The notes: generated from the sequence alone by a model not told the origin. 64,000 bases of DNA from Haloterrigena sp. KLK7 (GCF_037914945.1 NZ_CP149787.1:2542001-2606000); one strand, 5' to 3'. Positions 1 through 8,792 are shown, counted from the stretch's first letter. Program-made: numbers and translations.

Positions 1-200
1 GTGGCAACGCGGAATTGCCGCCCCCACCCAGCCGATTCGCTCGCGCAGTATTGTCGAGAGCCCTCGCTATCGCTCAGACACCCGACAGCGCGCCATCGCA
101 CGGCAGCCCCTCGGTCCGGAGTGGAACACTCCTGTGCAGACTGATCGATCGACCGTGTAAATCCAAAAGCATGTAACGACGGCCGAGAGTTCAATACAGC

Positions 201-1490
201 ATGGACGTCTCTATCATCGGCAGCGGCTACGTCGGCACCACCATCGCCGCCTGCCTCGCCGACCTCGGCCACGACGTACTGAACGTCGAGATCGACGAGG
301 ACATCGTCGCGACGATCAACGCCGGGGAAGCGCCGATCCACGAGTCGGGCCTCGAGGAGCGCATCGCCGAGCACGCGGGGACGACCCTCCGTGCGACGAC
401 GGACTACGACGAGATCCGCGGGACGGACGTCACCTTCCTCTGTCTCCCGACGCCCCAGACCGACGACGGCGGCCTCGATCTGGCACCGATGCGGGCCGGG
501 GCCGAATCGCTGGGGCGGACGCTCGCGGAGAAGGACGGCGACCACCTCGTGGTCGTCAAGAGCACGGTCCTTCCCAGCACTACGGAGGAGGTCGTCGGGC
601 CGATCCTCGAGGAGGAGTCGGGCCGCCGAATCGGCGACGGACTCGAGATCGCGATGAACCCCGAGTTCCTGCGGATGAGCACGGCCGTCGAGGACTTCCT
701 CGAGCCCGATAAGGTCGTGATCGGCGCCTCGAGCGAGGACGCCGCGGCGACCCTCCGGGAGCTCTACGCGCCCATTCTCGGGCGCGAGGAAACGGACCTC
801 GTCGAGACCGATATCCGGGAAGCGGAACTCATCAAGTACGCCAACAACGCCTTCCTCGCGTCGAAGGTCTCGTTGGTCAACGAACTCGGGAACATCGCGA
901 AGGAGTACGGCGCGGACGCCTACGAGGTGCTCGAAGCCGTCGGGCTCGACGACCGCATTTCCGACCGCTTCATGCGCTCCGGGCTGGGCTGGGGCGGCTC
1001 CTGTTTCCCGAAGGACGTCAACGCCCTGCGGGCCGGCGCCCGCGAGCAGGGGTACGACCCCGACCTGCTCGACGCCGTCGTCTCGGTCAACGACGAGCAA
1101 CCCCGCCGGCTCGTCGCCCTGCTCGGCGAGCACGTTCCGCTCGAGGGGGCCCGCGTCGCGGTACTGGGGCTGTCGTTCAAGCCAGGCACCGACGACGTGC
1201 GCAAGTCCCGCGCGCTCGACGTGATCGAACACCTGCGCGAGCGCGGCGCCGAGGTCGTCGCCTACGACCCGGTCGCGATCGAGAACGTCCGGCCGGACTA
1301 CCCCGAGATCGAGTACGCCGACTCCGCGGACGCGGCCCTCGAGGGGGCCGACGGCGCGGTCGTCGCGACCGACTGGCCGGAGTTCGACGACCTCGCGTTC
1401 GACGGGATGGCGAACCGGGTGCTGGTCGACGGCCGCCGGATCGACGTCGACCGAGACGCCCTCGAGGTTTACGAGGGGCTCACCTGGTAG
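201..1490 (+). CDS. aglM: UDP-glucose 6-dehydrogenase (AglM type)
   Basis: This 429-residue enzyme oxidises UDP-glucose to UDP-glucuronate with NAD, in the cytoplasm, supplying sugar for S-layer N-glycans. The N-terminus has the Rossmann signature GSGYVGTTIAACLA (residues 7-20). The middle carries the substrate-binding KYANNAFLASKVSLVNE stretch and the catalytic-cysteine motif GWGGSCFPKD. The C-terminal UDP-binding domain starts near GLSFKPGTDDVRKSRALD. The length is normal for the family. The gene aglJ lies downstream on the same strand, as expected for an agl neighbourhood. A GDP-mannose or UDP-ManNAc dehydrogenase is possible, but the aglJ linkage favours AglM. Confidence 0.9.
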   Translation: MDVSIIGSGYVGTTIAACLADLGHDVLNVEIDEDIVATINAGEAPIHESGLEERIAEHAGTTLRATTDYDEIRGTDVTFLCLPTPQTDDGGLDLAPMRAGAESLGRTLAEKDGDHLVVVKSTVLPSTTEEVVGPILEEESGRRIGDGLEIAMNPEFLRMSTAVEDFLEPDKVVIGASSEDAAATLRELYAPILGREETDLVETDIREAELIKYANNAFLASKVSLVNELGNIAKEYGADAYEVLEAVGLDDRISDRFMRSGLGWGGSCFPKDVNALRAGAREQGYDPDLLDAVVSVNDEQPRRLVALLGEHVPLEGARVAVLGLSFKPGTDDVRKSRALDVIEHLRERGAEVVAYDPVAIENVRPDYPEIEYADSADAALEGADGAVVATDWPEFDDLAFDGMANRVLVDGRRIDVDRDALEVYEGLTW

Positions 1491-1683
1491 CACCGATGCC
1501 GGAGTCGCTCGAGTCGGACCGGCGGACCGCGACGCGCGACGAGCCGTCTACGGTCGCCGTTATAACACGCGTATTACGCAATCAGTATCCTTTTGCGGCC
1601 GCGCACTGGAATGATCGTCGATGGGAAATGACGCGGTTCGCGCGGATGCGAGGCTCTCAAGCGGCGACGGTGAGGTCATCGCT

Positions 1684-2643
1684 ATGAGCCCCGAGACGCG
1701 GGAGATCGCTCCCGACGAAGTTTGCGTTCTCATTCCGACCCTCGACGAGGCGGCGACGATCGGCGACGTCATCGACGGCTTTCGCGAACAGGGCTACACG
1801 AACGTGCTCGTCGCCGACGGCGGAAGCGACGACGGCACCCGGGAGATCGCCCGCGACCGCGGCGCCCACGTCTTCGTCCAGTCGGGCGAGGGGAAAGGCC
1901 AGGCCGTCCGCGAGGCCATCGAGTACGTCAACGTCCCCTACGTGGTGATGCTCGACGGCGACGGGACCTACGATCCCGCCGACGTCGACGCCATGATCGA
2001 GCCCCTCTCGCGGGGGTACGAGCACGTGATCGGCAACCGGTTCGCCGATATGGACGACGACGCGATGAAGGCGTTGAACGGCTTCGGCAACCGGATGATC
2101 AACCGCTCGTTCAGCGTCATTCACGGCGCCGACTACGAGGATATCCTCTCGGGGTACCGAGCGTTCACCGTCGACTCGTTCGACCGGCTCTCGATCGACT
2201 CGGACGGCTTCACCCTCGAGACGGAGCTCGCCGTCGAGTGCGTCAAACACGGCGTCGACACGACCGTCGTGCCGATCAGTTACGGCGCCCGCCCCGACGA
2301 GTCGGAAACGAACCTCCACCCGATCAGGGACGGCGGCACGATCATCCTCGCACTGTACTCGCTGGCCAAGACGAACAACCCGCTGTTTTACTTCGGCAGT
2401 TTCGGCGTCGGGGGAATCCTCCTGGGCGGTGCGATCGCGTCGTACGTCCTCTGGGAGTGGGTGCAGTATCAGATCGGCCACGAGATCATGGCGCTGGTCT
2501 CCGCGGCCGCGATCTTGCTGGGCGTCCAGTTGCTCATCTTCGGCGTCCTCTCGGATATGCTTCTCTCGCTCCACCGCGAGCAGCGGCGCCGTCTCGAGCA
2601 GATCACCCGCAAGAGCCGCGAGCGAGACGACGACGGACGATAG
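1684..2643 (+). CDS. aglJ: S-layer N-glycosyltransferase AglJ (dolichol-phosphate sugar transferase)
   Basis: AglJ adds the first sugar of the N-linked glycan to dolichol phosphate at the inner face of the membrane. The protein is a GT2-family enzyme: it opens with CVLIPTLDEAATIGDVI, has the metal/nucleotide motif MLDGDGTYDP, and the acceptor loop SGYRAFTVDSF. Two hydrophobic helices near the C-terminus (about residues 235-255 and 265-290) anchor it in the membrane, followed by a basic tail. An ATG 63 nt further upstream is in frame, but I chose 1684 (MSPETREIAPDE) because the family begins shortly before the VLIPTLDE strand. The close linkage to aglM supports the assignment. Confidence 0.85.
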   Translation: MSPETREIAPDEVCVLIPTLDEAATIGDVIDGFREQGYTNVLVADGGSDDGTREIARDRGAHVFVQSGEGKGQAVREAIEYVNVPYVVMLDGDGTYDPADVDAMIEPLSRGYEHVIGNRFADMDDDAMKALNGFGNRMINRSFSVIHGADYEDILSGYRAFTVDSFDRLSIDSDGFTLETELAVECVKHGVDTTVVPISYGARPDESETNLHPIRDGGTIILALYSLAKTNNPLFYFGSFGVGGILLGGAIASYVLWEWVQYQIGHEIMALVSAAAILLGVQLLIFGVLSDMLLSLHREQRRRLEQITRKSRERDDDGR

Positions 2644-2649
2644 CGCGTC

Positions 2650-2979
2650 TCAAAAGGGCAACATCGAGCGGACCTGCTGGAAGACGCCGTTCGAGTTGTT
2701 CCGACGATACTCCTCGAACGGCCCGTGTAGAGCGTTCAACAGTTCCTGACGCGAGCGAAACTCCTCGGTGTCGACTTCCGCGAGCATCTCGCTCAGCGCG
2801 ACGTCGTTTCCGTGGACGTTGTACGGAATCCGCTCGTGGCCGAGTTCGGCCGCGACGTCGTCTTTCGTTGCCGGAAACGTCAGGTCAGCGTCCTTGAGAC
2901 GAGCGTCGACGGCTGCGATACCGAATTCGATACTCTCGGGTTCGTCGTCGTCTCCGCTCGAGGGTGGCCGGACTCCCAT
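2650..2979 (-). CDS. DUF5789 family protein
   Basis: This is a 109-residue soluble acidic protein of the haloarchaeal DUF5789 type, with unknown function. Its conserved features are a central ATKDDVAAELG segment, the motif IPYNVHGNDVALSEML, and a C-terminal helix with LLNALHGPFEEYRRN. The 3' end is only 6 nt from the convergent aglJ stop. The start at 2979 (MGVRPPSSG) is preferred over an in-frame codon at 3006, since the extra nine residues are not acidic and look non-coding. Confidence 0.7.
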   Translation of the reverse strand: MGVRPPSSGDDDEPESIEFGIAAVDARLKDADLTFPATKDDVAAELGHERIPYNVHGNDVALSEMLAEVDTEEFRSRQELLNALHGPFEEYRRNNSNGVFQQVRSMLPF

Positions 2980-3070
2980 ACGGTCGCGTAGCACGTCCGG
3001 CCGCAAAACCGCTACGAAGACGCCGGTGCAGTCGCGCTCTCAATCGCGACCGAACTCGCTGCTGAATCGG

Positions 3071-3142
3071 GGCAGAGCCGCGCTGCTGACCAGCGGCAGA
3101 GCCGCGCTCCTCATCCGCGGCAAGGCTCCGCTCCCGACTCGT
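3071..3142. repeat. Three degenerate 24-bp tandem copies
   Basis: Three adjacent 24-bp units start at 3071, 3095 and 3119. Each starts GGCA and keeps a (C)CGCT core; the first two share their first 15 bases and the third has diverged. The repeat sits in the spacer between two divergent small genes. I see no ORF or known element in it. Confidence 0.5.
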
Positions 3143-3193
3143 CGCAAACGACGCTCCCGACACGCATTTGTCGCCGGCGATGAAGACACCTGT

Positions 3194-3403
3194 ATGACCG
3201 AATATACCACGGTCTCGATCCCGAAGGATCTGGCAGACCGCGTCGAGGAGACGATCGACGGCACCAGCTTCCAGAGCACGAGCGATCTCGTCCGGTTCCT
3301 GCTCCGGAGCATCGTCATCCAGCACCAGAAGGAGGGCGAACTCACCGAAGCCGAGTTCGAAGAGATCACCGAACAGCTGCGCGGACTCGGCTATCTCGAG
3401 TAG
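3194..3403 (+). CDS. Ribbon-helix-helix (CopG-like) small protein
   Basis: This 69-residue protein begins YTTVSIPKDLADRVEETI, a beta strand plus helix typical of ribbon-helix-helix DNA-binding proteins. The second helix, STSDLVRFLLRSIVI, has the expected spacing. A charged C-terminal helix (EAEFEEITEQLRGLGYLE) follows. Such proteins usually bind DNA as dimers. The ATG at 3194 begins exactly at the conserved strand; the open frame upstream to 2768 crosses the antisense DUF5789 gene and is not believed. The target is unknown, and autoregulation is possible. Confidence 0.75.
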   Translation: MTEYTTVSIPKDLADRVEETIDGTSFQSTSDLVRFLLRSIVIQHQKEGELTEAEFEEITEQLRGLGYLE

Positions 3404-3639
3404 CCCTCGTCGTCGCTCTCGAGTCTCGGGTTTCGCTCCTCGCGCCTCGAGCTTCGGATCTCGAGTCACGGCTGTTACGTCCACACGCCTCGAGACGTCG
3501 CGCCACCGCTCGCTCGGTAGTCCCTCGAGGGCGAACAGCACGAGACGGATCGTGGAACCGCGATTACCACTACCCCGTCAGAACAGGCACGGTTATTATC
3601 AGCTTCGAGGCGGTAGCTAGCGTCGGAGGTCGAAGACAG

Positions 3640-3789
3640 ATGCCACACGTCCCGGACTTCCCATCGCCGTCGAACGACGACGATCGCGAGCCGGAGCGTC
3701 GAAGCATCATCGATCGAATAATCGGCAACGGACACGGGCCGACGAGCGCCGCACCGCGACCGGAACCGGTTCCGGCCTCGTTCTGGTAG
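3640..3789 (+). CDS. Possible small protein, 49 residues
   Basis: The ORF starts at an ATG with a Shine-Dalgarno-like GGAGGT at 3624-3629, and a T5 tract follows its stop by about 33 nt. The protein begins MPHVPDFPSPSNDDD, is polar and proline-rich, and ends in PVPASFW. No domain is recognised. The ribosome-binding site and downstream T-tract are the only support, so this is a tentative gene. Confidence 0.4.
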   Translation: MPHVPDFPSPSNDDDREPERRSIIDRIIGNGHGPTSAAPRPEPVPASFW

Positions 3790-3821
3790 CGGTCGCGGAC
3801 CCGCGGAGCGTTCGGATTCGA

Positions 3822-3826
3822 TTTTT
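3822..3826 (+). terminator. T5 tract, probable terminator
   Basis: A run of five T on the plus strand lies between the small ORF ending at 3789 and the convergent gene ending at 3844. Haloarchaeal termination commonly uses such T-tracts without a strong hairpin. Confidence 0.35.
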
Positions 3827-3843
3827 CTCGCCGACTGTCGCAG

Positions 3844-4269
3844 CTACTCGGTCAGCGACTGGTCCGGCGGTCGCGCGTCGACGATCTCGAGGGGCTGGCG
3901 CTGACCGCGCCGATCGAAGGCGCCGAACGACCGCTCGTCGAGTTCCCACGGCGGGACGGCGACGAAGATCACTGCCGCGAGATCGTCCCGCTTTGTGACC
4001 TCGAGTTCCCGGAGCGGGTGCGAGACGAACTGGCCCTGCGCCTGGCGGGCCGGCGTCGTGAGGTTGACACCGAAGACGGCGTTGAGGGCGTTGTCGGGAT
4101 CGGGAAGGAAGAAGTCCGTAAAGACCGGCGTCTCGGGCGACAGATCGGCCGTGGTCCCCTCGAGCTCGTCGGCGGGGGCGACCGAGACGCCGGTCGTCAC
4201 GCGGTCCGGATCGGCGTCGCTGGCCAGATCGAGGAGAACGTCGACGAGCGCCCGCGTGATGTAGACCAT
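3844..4269 (-). CDS. Conserved haloarchaeal protein, possibly degenerate JAB/MPN fold
   Basis: This 141-residue acidic protein starts VYITRALVDVLLDLASDADP and contains TPVFTDFFLPD and LAAVIFVAVPPWEL strands. The start-helix plus beta pattern is reminiscent of JAB/MPN (RPN11-like) proteins, but the zinc-binding HxH and downstream Asp are absent. A protease role is therefore unlikely and the fold assignment is inference only. The downstream neighbour on its 5' side (4419-5102) is on the same strand 150 nt away. Function unknown. Confidence 0.6.
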   Translation of the reverse strand: MVYITRALVDVLLDLASDADPDRVTTGVSVAPADELEGTTADLSPETPVFTDFFLPDPDNALNAVFGVNLTTPARQAQGQFVSHPLRELEVTKRDDLAAVIFVAVPPWELDERSFGAFDRRGQRQPLEIVDARPPDQSLTE

Positions 4270-4418
4270 GTATCCCTCGTAAGCACCGACCGTAGTTAGT
4301 TGTACGCCCCGCGGGCGTCCCGGTAACCGACGCTGAAACGCCGTGCAGTCGATCTACCCGCCGTGATCGGCCGGGAGAGCCCCGTCTCACGGAACGCTCG
4401 TACTTCGCTCGCACTCGC

Positions 4419-5102
4419 CTATATCGGGAGCAGCTGCCACGCCATCCCCGCGTACACCTGCGGCGCGCGCCGCCGGGCGTTCTCGAGGGCGTCCGCGAGC
4501 GCCGCCGGGGCGTCGGTCGCGATCCCGGGGCCGTGGCCGACGAGGATCCGCTCGGGCGAGAAGCCGCCCAGTTCCTCCCGCGGCGGGCGGAGTCGAGACA
4601 CCGGGTGGACGCCGAGGCGTTCGTTCCCGGCGCGGAAGAACTCGGCCGTGCCGACCGACTCGGGGACGACGAGCGTGCCGTCGTCGGGATCGTAGAGGGC
4701 GACCTCCTTCCAGAAGCGATTGTCGACGATCGTGTGTGCCTCGAGGCCGCTGTCGGAGAGCTCGTCCGAAAAGCGAGCGACGGGCGCGTCGAGGTCCTCG
4801 GTGACGCCCTCGAAGATCTGCGGGAGATAGACCGGCACGTTGTGCCGGTCGGCGATCGCTTCGGCGTCGCGCGTGTGGCGATCGAGCAGGACGACGACTC
4901 CCCGTACGTCGCCGAATTCGGCGACCAGTTCGTCGAGGCCCGCGGTATCGACGGGATCGACGAGCCAGACGTCGCCGTCGCGCTCGAGGGCGTGGCTCGC
5001 GCGTTGCATCTCCTCGTCGGGATGGGCGATCCAGCCGACGCCGCCGTCGAATCGGTCGATCTCCCGGAACTCGGTCGCGCGCTCGTCGACCTTGAGTGGC
5101 AT
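4419..5102 (-). CDS. Metallo-beta-lactamase-fold protein with degenerate metal site
   Basis: This 227-residue protein follows the metallo-beta-lactamase layout. A strand-loop reads VVVLLDRHTRDAEAIADRHN, where active enzymes have THxHxDH; one His and the Asp remain, while the other two His are replaced. Near the end, ILVGHGPGI corresponds to the last conserved His of the fold. A binding or residual hydrolase role is possible, but a standard two-metal centre is not. The start at 5102 (MPLKVDERATEF) was preferred because translation from 5183 would overlap the divergent VOC gene at 5176. Confidence 0.65.
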   Translation of the reverse strand: MPLKVDERATEFREIDRFDGGVGWIAHPDEEMQRASHALERDGDVWLVDPVDTAGLDELVAEFGDVRGVVVLLDRHTRDAEAIADRHNVPVYLPQIFEGVTEDLDAPVARFSDELSDSGLEAHTIVDNRFWKEVALYDPDDGTLVVPESVGTAEFFRAGNERLGVHPVSRLRPPREELGGFSPERILVGHGPGIATDAPAALADALENARRRAPQVYAGMAWQLLPI

Positions 5103-5175
5103 AGCGACGGCTACGGCCGCTGCGCGTAAAAGCGTAGGCAACGCCTCTATGTCGTCGCCCCGCGTACGTCCGGCC

Positions 5176-5859
5176 ATGCTCACCGGGCTGTCCTGGCTCG
5201 CCCTCGAGGCGAAGTACCTCGAGCCGGCGCGGTCGTTCTACGAGGAGACGCTGGCACTGTCCTGCACCGAGGAGCGCGCGGAGGAATTCGTCTTCGCCGC
5301 CGGCGAGACGGACCTCGTGGTTCGCCGGCCCGAGGCCGTCCCGCGGGGCGGGCTGCACACCCACTACGCGTTCTCGATCCCCGACGACGAGTACGACGAC
5401 TGGTGGGACCGCCTGAGCGCCCAGTACGACCTCGAGGAAGCCCAGTTCGGTCCCGCGAAGTCGCTGTACCTGTACGATCCCGACGGCAACTGCGTCGAAC
5501 TCGGCCAGCAGGGCGTCGAGGGGCCCGGTATCGACGGCATCTTCGAGGTCGTCCTCGAGGTCGAGGACCTCGATCACGCGGAGTCGTTCTACGCCGCGCT
5601 GGGGTTCGAGACGGTCGACGACGGCGACGCCCGCAAACGGGTCCGAATGAACGGTCCGATGGCCCTGGAGCTCTGGGAGCCCCACCTCGGCATCGCCGAC
5701 GCCCGCGGCGGCGTCCACGTCGATCTGGGGTTCGAGAGCACCGAACCGACCGCAGCGCTCGAGGCGGTCAGCGACCGCGTCAGTCACGTCGATCGCGTCG
5801 ACGACGAGGAAGTCGTCGTCAGGGATCCCGACGGCCATTTCCTGACGTTCACGACGTAG
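5176..5859 (+). CDS. Two-domain VOC (glyoxalase/bleomycin-resistance) family protein
   Basis: This 227-residue cytoplasmic protein consists of two VOC modules. Module one (about 1-112) ends in SLYLYDPDGNCVELGQQG, and module two (about 118-227) ends in VVVRDPDGHFLTFTT. The terminal DPDGxxxEL/T motif is the family hallmark, and paired modules usually build one metal site for a dioxygenase, isomerase or thiol transferase reaction. The substrate cannot be told. The gene is divergent from the MBL-like gene, with starts 74 nt apart. Confidence 0.8.
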   Translation: MLTGLSWLALEAKYLEPARSFYEETLALSCTEERAEEFVFAAGETDLVVRRPEAVPRGGLHTHYAFSIPDDEYDDWWDRLSAQYDLEEAQFGPAKSLYLYDPDGNCVELGQQGVEGPGIDGIFEVVLEVEDLDHAESFYAALGFETVDDGDARKRVRMNGPMALELWEPHLGIADARGGVHVDLGFESTEPTAALEAVSDRVSHVDRVDDEEVVVRDPDGHFLTFTT

Positions 5860-5894
5860 GGACGTGAGACCGTCGTGCGAGCCGACAGCGACCG

Positions 5895-7502
5895 CTACGC
5901 TCGACTGTCTGGCGGTTCTTCGCTGTCGGCTCGAGGCGGGCGAGTCAGTTCCGACTCCCGGGCCTCGGTGCGCGGAAGCGTGAAGTAGAACGTCGCGCCC
6001 TCGCCGGGTTCGGAGTCGACCCAGATGTCGCCGCCGTGGCGTTCGATGATTCGCTGACACAGCGCCAGTCCGATGCCCGAGTCCGATCCCTCCGCTGACG
6101 TGTGGGCGGTTTCGAAGACGTCGAAGATCCGCTCGGACTGCTCGGAATCGAGGCCGATTCCCCGGTCGGCGACCGCGAACTGCCACTCGTCGTCCGTCCG
6201 TTCGACGCTCACGTCCACGCGCGGGGGCTCGTCCCCGCTGTACTTGAGCGCGTTCGAGACGAGATTTCTGAACACCTGCGCGAGCTGATCCGCGTCCGCA
6301 GTCACCGTCGGGAGGTCGTCGACGGTGATCGTCGCGTCGGTCTCCTCGATCCGCGGGCGGAGGTCCGTGAGAACGTCGTCGAGGACCCCTTCGGCGTCCG
6401 TCGGCTCCAGCGGGTCCCCGCGAGTGGTGACGCGCGAGTATTCGAGGAGGTTATCGATCATCGCTCGCATCCGGTCGGCGCCGTCGACCGCGTAGTCGAT
6501 GAACTCCTCGGCGTCCTCGTCGAGGTCGTCCCGGTAGCGATCCTCCAGCAGCTGGAGGTAGCTCGAGACCATTCGCAGCGGTTCCTGCAGGTCGTGGGAG
6601 ACGGCGTAGGCGAACTGCTCTAAGCGCTCGTTCGACGCCTCGAGCTGTTCGACGCTCTCCGCCAGCTCCTGTTGGGTCCGTCTGAGCTCCGTCACGTCGG
6701 TGTACAGCGCGAACGCCCGCTCGCCCTCCTTCCCGACTTCGTACGGGATCACGCGAAGCTTGTAGTGCCCTCGCCCGTCGGGTCGGTCGACGGTGACCTC
6801 TCCCTGATAGATCTCGTTCTCCGCGACGTGGGTCGCCACCGCCGCTTCCGTCTCCGTCTCCCGGAGCGGGACGACCTCGAACAGGTTCTTGCCCTGGGCG
6901 TCCGCGCTCGTGTGGTCGACGAGGTCCTCGAAGACGGTATTGGCGCGATCGATCGTCGGCTCGCCGTCCGTGTACTGGATATCCGCGGCCGCGGACGGCG
7001 CGTTCTGGAACAGCGACTCGAACCGCTGCTTCTCGGTCCGGATCTCGTCCTCGATCGACTCGAGTTCCCGCGTCGTCTCCTCGAGGTCGGCGATAGATCG
7101 TTTCCGGCGGGCGGTTTCGAAGCCGACGAGGACGCCGGCCGTTCCCCCGACGAGCGCCACGAAGATCGCCTGGAACAGGACCACGTCGAACTCGATCATC
7201 GCCTCCGGTACCAGATACTGATGCGACGCGTATCCCCCGGATGCCAGCCCCGCGAGTACGTACCCGGCAACGGTATAGCGACCGATGATGCCGGCCCCGT
7301 TCGGCGCGTCGACGTTCGCGAGCGCGTAGTAGCCGATGCAGCCGAACGCGATCGAGAGCGCGACCAGCGACCACTGTCCGAGTATGGTCAACGCTAACCG
7401 CGCTTCGTGAATCCACACGTGATACGCGGAGACGACAAGCGAGAAGACGAAAATCGTCGCGACGACCGCGGTTCCGAGCCAGCTCGGAAAACGCCAGTCC
7501 AT
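5895..7502 (-). CDS. Membrane-bound PAS sensor histidine kinase
   Basis: The protein has four N-terminal membrane helices (about residues 10-30, 40-62, 75-95 and 105-128). A coiled-coil and a PAS domain follow (about 160-280). The HisKA domain contains AYAVSHDLQEPLRMV, with the phospho-accepting His near residue 303. The ATPase domain has the N box VFRNLVSNALKYSG (Asn near 417), DRGIGLD and GSDSGIGLALC. It probably phosphorylates a response regulator encoded elsewhere, since none is adjacent. The ATG at 7502 is preferred over an in-frame GTG at 7517; AGGTGG lies upstream. The ligand is unknown. Confidence 0.9.
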   Translation of the reverse strand: MDWRFPSWLGTAVVATIFVFSLVVSAYHVWIHEARLALTILGQWSLVALSIAFGCIGYYALANVDAPNGAGIIGRYTVAGYVLAGLASGGYASHQYLVPEAMIEFDVVLFQAIFVALVGGTAGVLVGFETARRKRSIADLEETTRELESIEDEIRTEKQRFESLFQNAPSAAADIQYTDGEPTIDRANTVFEDLVDHTSADAQGKNLFEVVPLRETETEAAVATHVAENEIYQGEVTVDRPDGRGHYKLRVIPYEVGKEGERAFALYTDVTELRRTQQELAESVEQLEASNERLEQFAYAVSHDLQEPLRMVSSYLQLLEDRYRDDLDEDAEEFIDYAVDGADRMRAMIDNLLEYSRVTTRGDPLEPTDAEGVLDDVLTDLRPRIEETDATITVDDLPTVTADADQLAQVFRNLVSNALKYSGDEPPRVDVSVERTDDEWQFAVADRGIGLDSEQSERIFDVFETAHTSAEGSDSGIGLALCQRIIERHGGDIWVDSEPGEGATFYFTLPRTEARESELTRPPRADSEEPPDSRA

Positions 7503-7728
7503 ACGATTGTTTGCCACCTGTATCAGTTATAAATTGGGACGAACGCCCCGCAGAGACTGTTTCACTCGGTTCCATGTCCCATACGAGCCGGATCCGTCGA
7601 ATCCGCGGACCCCCGTCTCCGACGTCCGGAGCGCTCCGACGAGCGCGCCCGCTGCCGGTCGGACGCTCCCGCAGACTGCAAGCCCGCTATTTATCGAATC
7701 CAGTGCTGTCCCAACAAACGGATCGCTC

Positions 7729-8226
7729 ATGAGCATCGACTCAACTGAAGACCTCTTCGTATCCGGCCTCAAGCACGCGTACCACACCGAACAACGCCTC
7801 GTCGACGCCCTCGACGAACTCGAGCAGACCTCCTCGAACGAGGAACTCAAGAGCGGGTTCGCCGAGCACCGCGAGGAAACGAAGACGCACATCGATCGCA
7901 TCGAGCAGGTGTTCGAACAGCTCGACGCCGACGCCGAGGCGGAGGAAGACCCCGTCGTCGAGGGGATGATTCAGGCCCACGAGGAGTTCATGGATCAGGA
8001 CCCGAGCGACGAGGCCTGCGACCGGTTCAACATCGCCGCCGGCCAGAAGTCCGAACACTACGAGATCGCCACCTACGGCAACCTCATCCCGATGGCCGAC
8101 CAGCTCGGGATGGACGACGCAGCCGACATGTTGGAGGAGACGCTACGCGAGGAGCAGGACGAACTCGACAGTCTCTCCAAGATGGGCGAGGAGTTCGACT
8201 ACGGCGAACTGGAAGCGTCGAACTGA
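7729..8226 (+). CDS. DUF892 (YciF-like) ferritin-like protein
   Basis: This 165-residue, highly acidic all-helical protein starts SIDSTEDLFVSGLKHAYHTEQRLVDALDEL, shown here only for its helix and carboxylate pattern (LKxAYxTExRL). Later conserved positions include HREET, the central AAGQKSEHYEIATYG helix and EETLREEQDEL. DUF892 proteins belong to the ferritin-like four-helix superfamily and are linked to stress protection. A TATA-like TATTTAT near 7688-7694 lies about 38 nt ahead of the ATG. The gene ends just before a T5 tract shared with the convergent gene. Confidence 0.85.
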   Translation: MSIDSTEDLFVSGLKHAYHTEQRLVDALDELEQTSSNEELKSGFAEHREETKTHIDRIEQVFEQLDADAEAEEDPVVEGMIQAHEEFMDQDPSDEACDRFNIAAGQKSEHYEIATYGNLIPMADQLGMDDAADMLEETLREEQDELDSLSKMGEEFDYGELEASN

Positions 8227-8256
8227 CGGCGTCGACCCGACCCGCGTGACCCGCGC

Positions 8257-8261
8257 TTTTT
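8257..8261. terminator. T5 tract between convergent genes
   Basis: The plus-strand T5 tract lies 31 nt after the DUF892 stop and 14 nt before the convergent DUF5779 stop. It probably ends the DUF892 transcript. Confidence 0.35.
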
Positions 8262-8274
8262 CTCGACCGCGAGA

Positions 8275-8565
8275 CTACAGCCGATCCGTGTCCACGTCGA
8301 CGCCCGGCGGCGTCACGAGCAGGAATCCGCGGAAGTGAACGAGGTTCCCGCCCGACTCCCTGATGTCGCGGGCGAAGCCGGCGGCCAGTTGGTTGACGTC
8401 GCCCTCGACGTTGAGGACGAGCACGTTCCCCTTCGAGACCGCCTCGAGCCACTCGTCGGCGGGCGTCGACCCGTCGAGCACCCCGAGGACGATACTGCCC
8501 TCGATCTCGAGTTCCTCGTCGATGTGTTCCTCGACGGTCCGGAGGTCGAGGTCGAAATCGCTCAT
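8275..8565 (-). CDS. DUF5779 family haloarchaeal protein
   Basis: This 96-residue acidic protein alternates strands and helices: TVEEHIDEELEIEGSIVLGVLDG, then EWLEAVSKGNVLVLNVEGDV, then GGNLVHFRGFLLVTPPGVDV. It matches the haloarchaeal family I know as DUF5779, whose function is unknown. No signal peptide or membrane segment is present. A perfect inverted repeat lies 39 nt upstream of its start. Confidence 0.7.
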   Translation of the reverse strand: MSDFDLDLRTVEEHIDEELEIEGSIVLGVLDGSTPADEWLEAVSKGNVLVLNVEGDVNQLAAGFARDIRESGGNLVHFRGFLLVTPPGVDVDTDRL

Positions 8566-8603
8566 AGGGGGTCGGTCGAACCGGGACGAGAAAAACGTTC
8601 GCC

Positions 8604-8685
8604 ATCAACCTTTTACTCTGCGGTCTGTCGCGCTGGCGGCAGCATAGCTGCCCCACAGCGCACCGTCCCTCGGTAAAAGGTTGAT
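8604..8685. repeat. 13-bp perfect inverted repeat with nested hairpin
   Basis: ATCAACCTTTTAC (8604-8616) and its exact complement GTAAAAGGTTGAT (8673-8685) flank a 56-nt interior. The interior contains a second palindrome, GGCAGC-ATA-GCTGCC (8638-8652). No ORF lies inside. The symmetry resembles a small non-coding inverted-repeat element or a paired promoter/operator region between the DUF5779 and ferritin-like genes. Confidence 0.6.
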
Positions 8686-8792
8686 CAAAAGCACGTCGTC
8701 ACCCCCTCGCCGCGCCGGTGGCGCGGTTTCGAGGGTTCCTCGGCCCGCTCGCTCACTCCGTTCGCTCGCGGTGACTATCGAATACGGACGGA

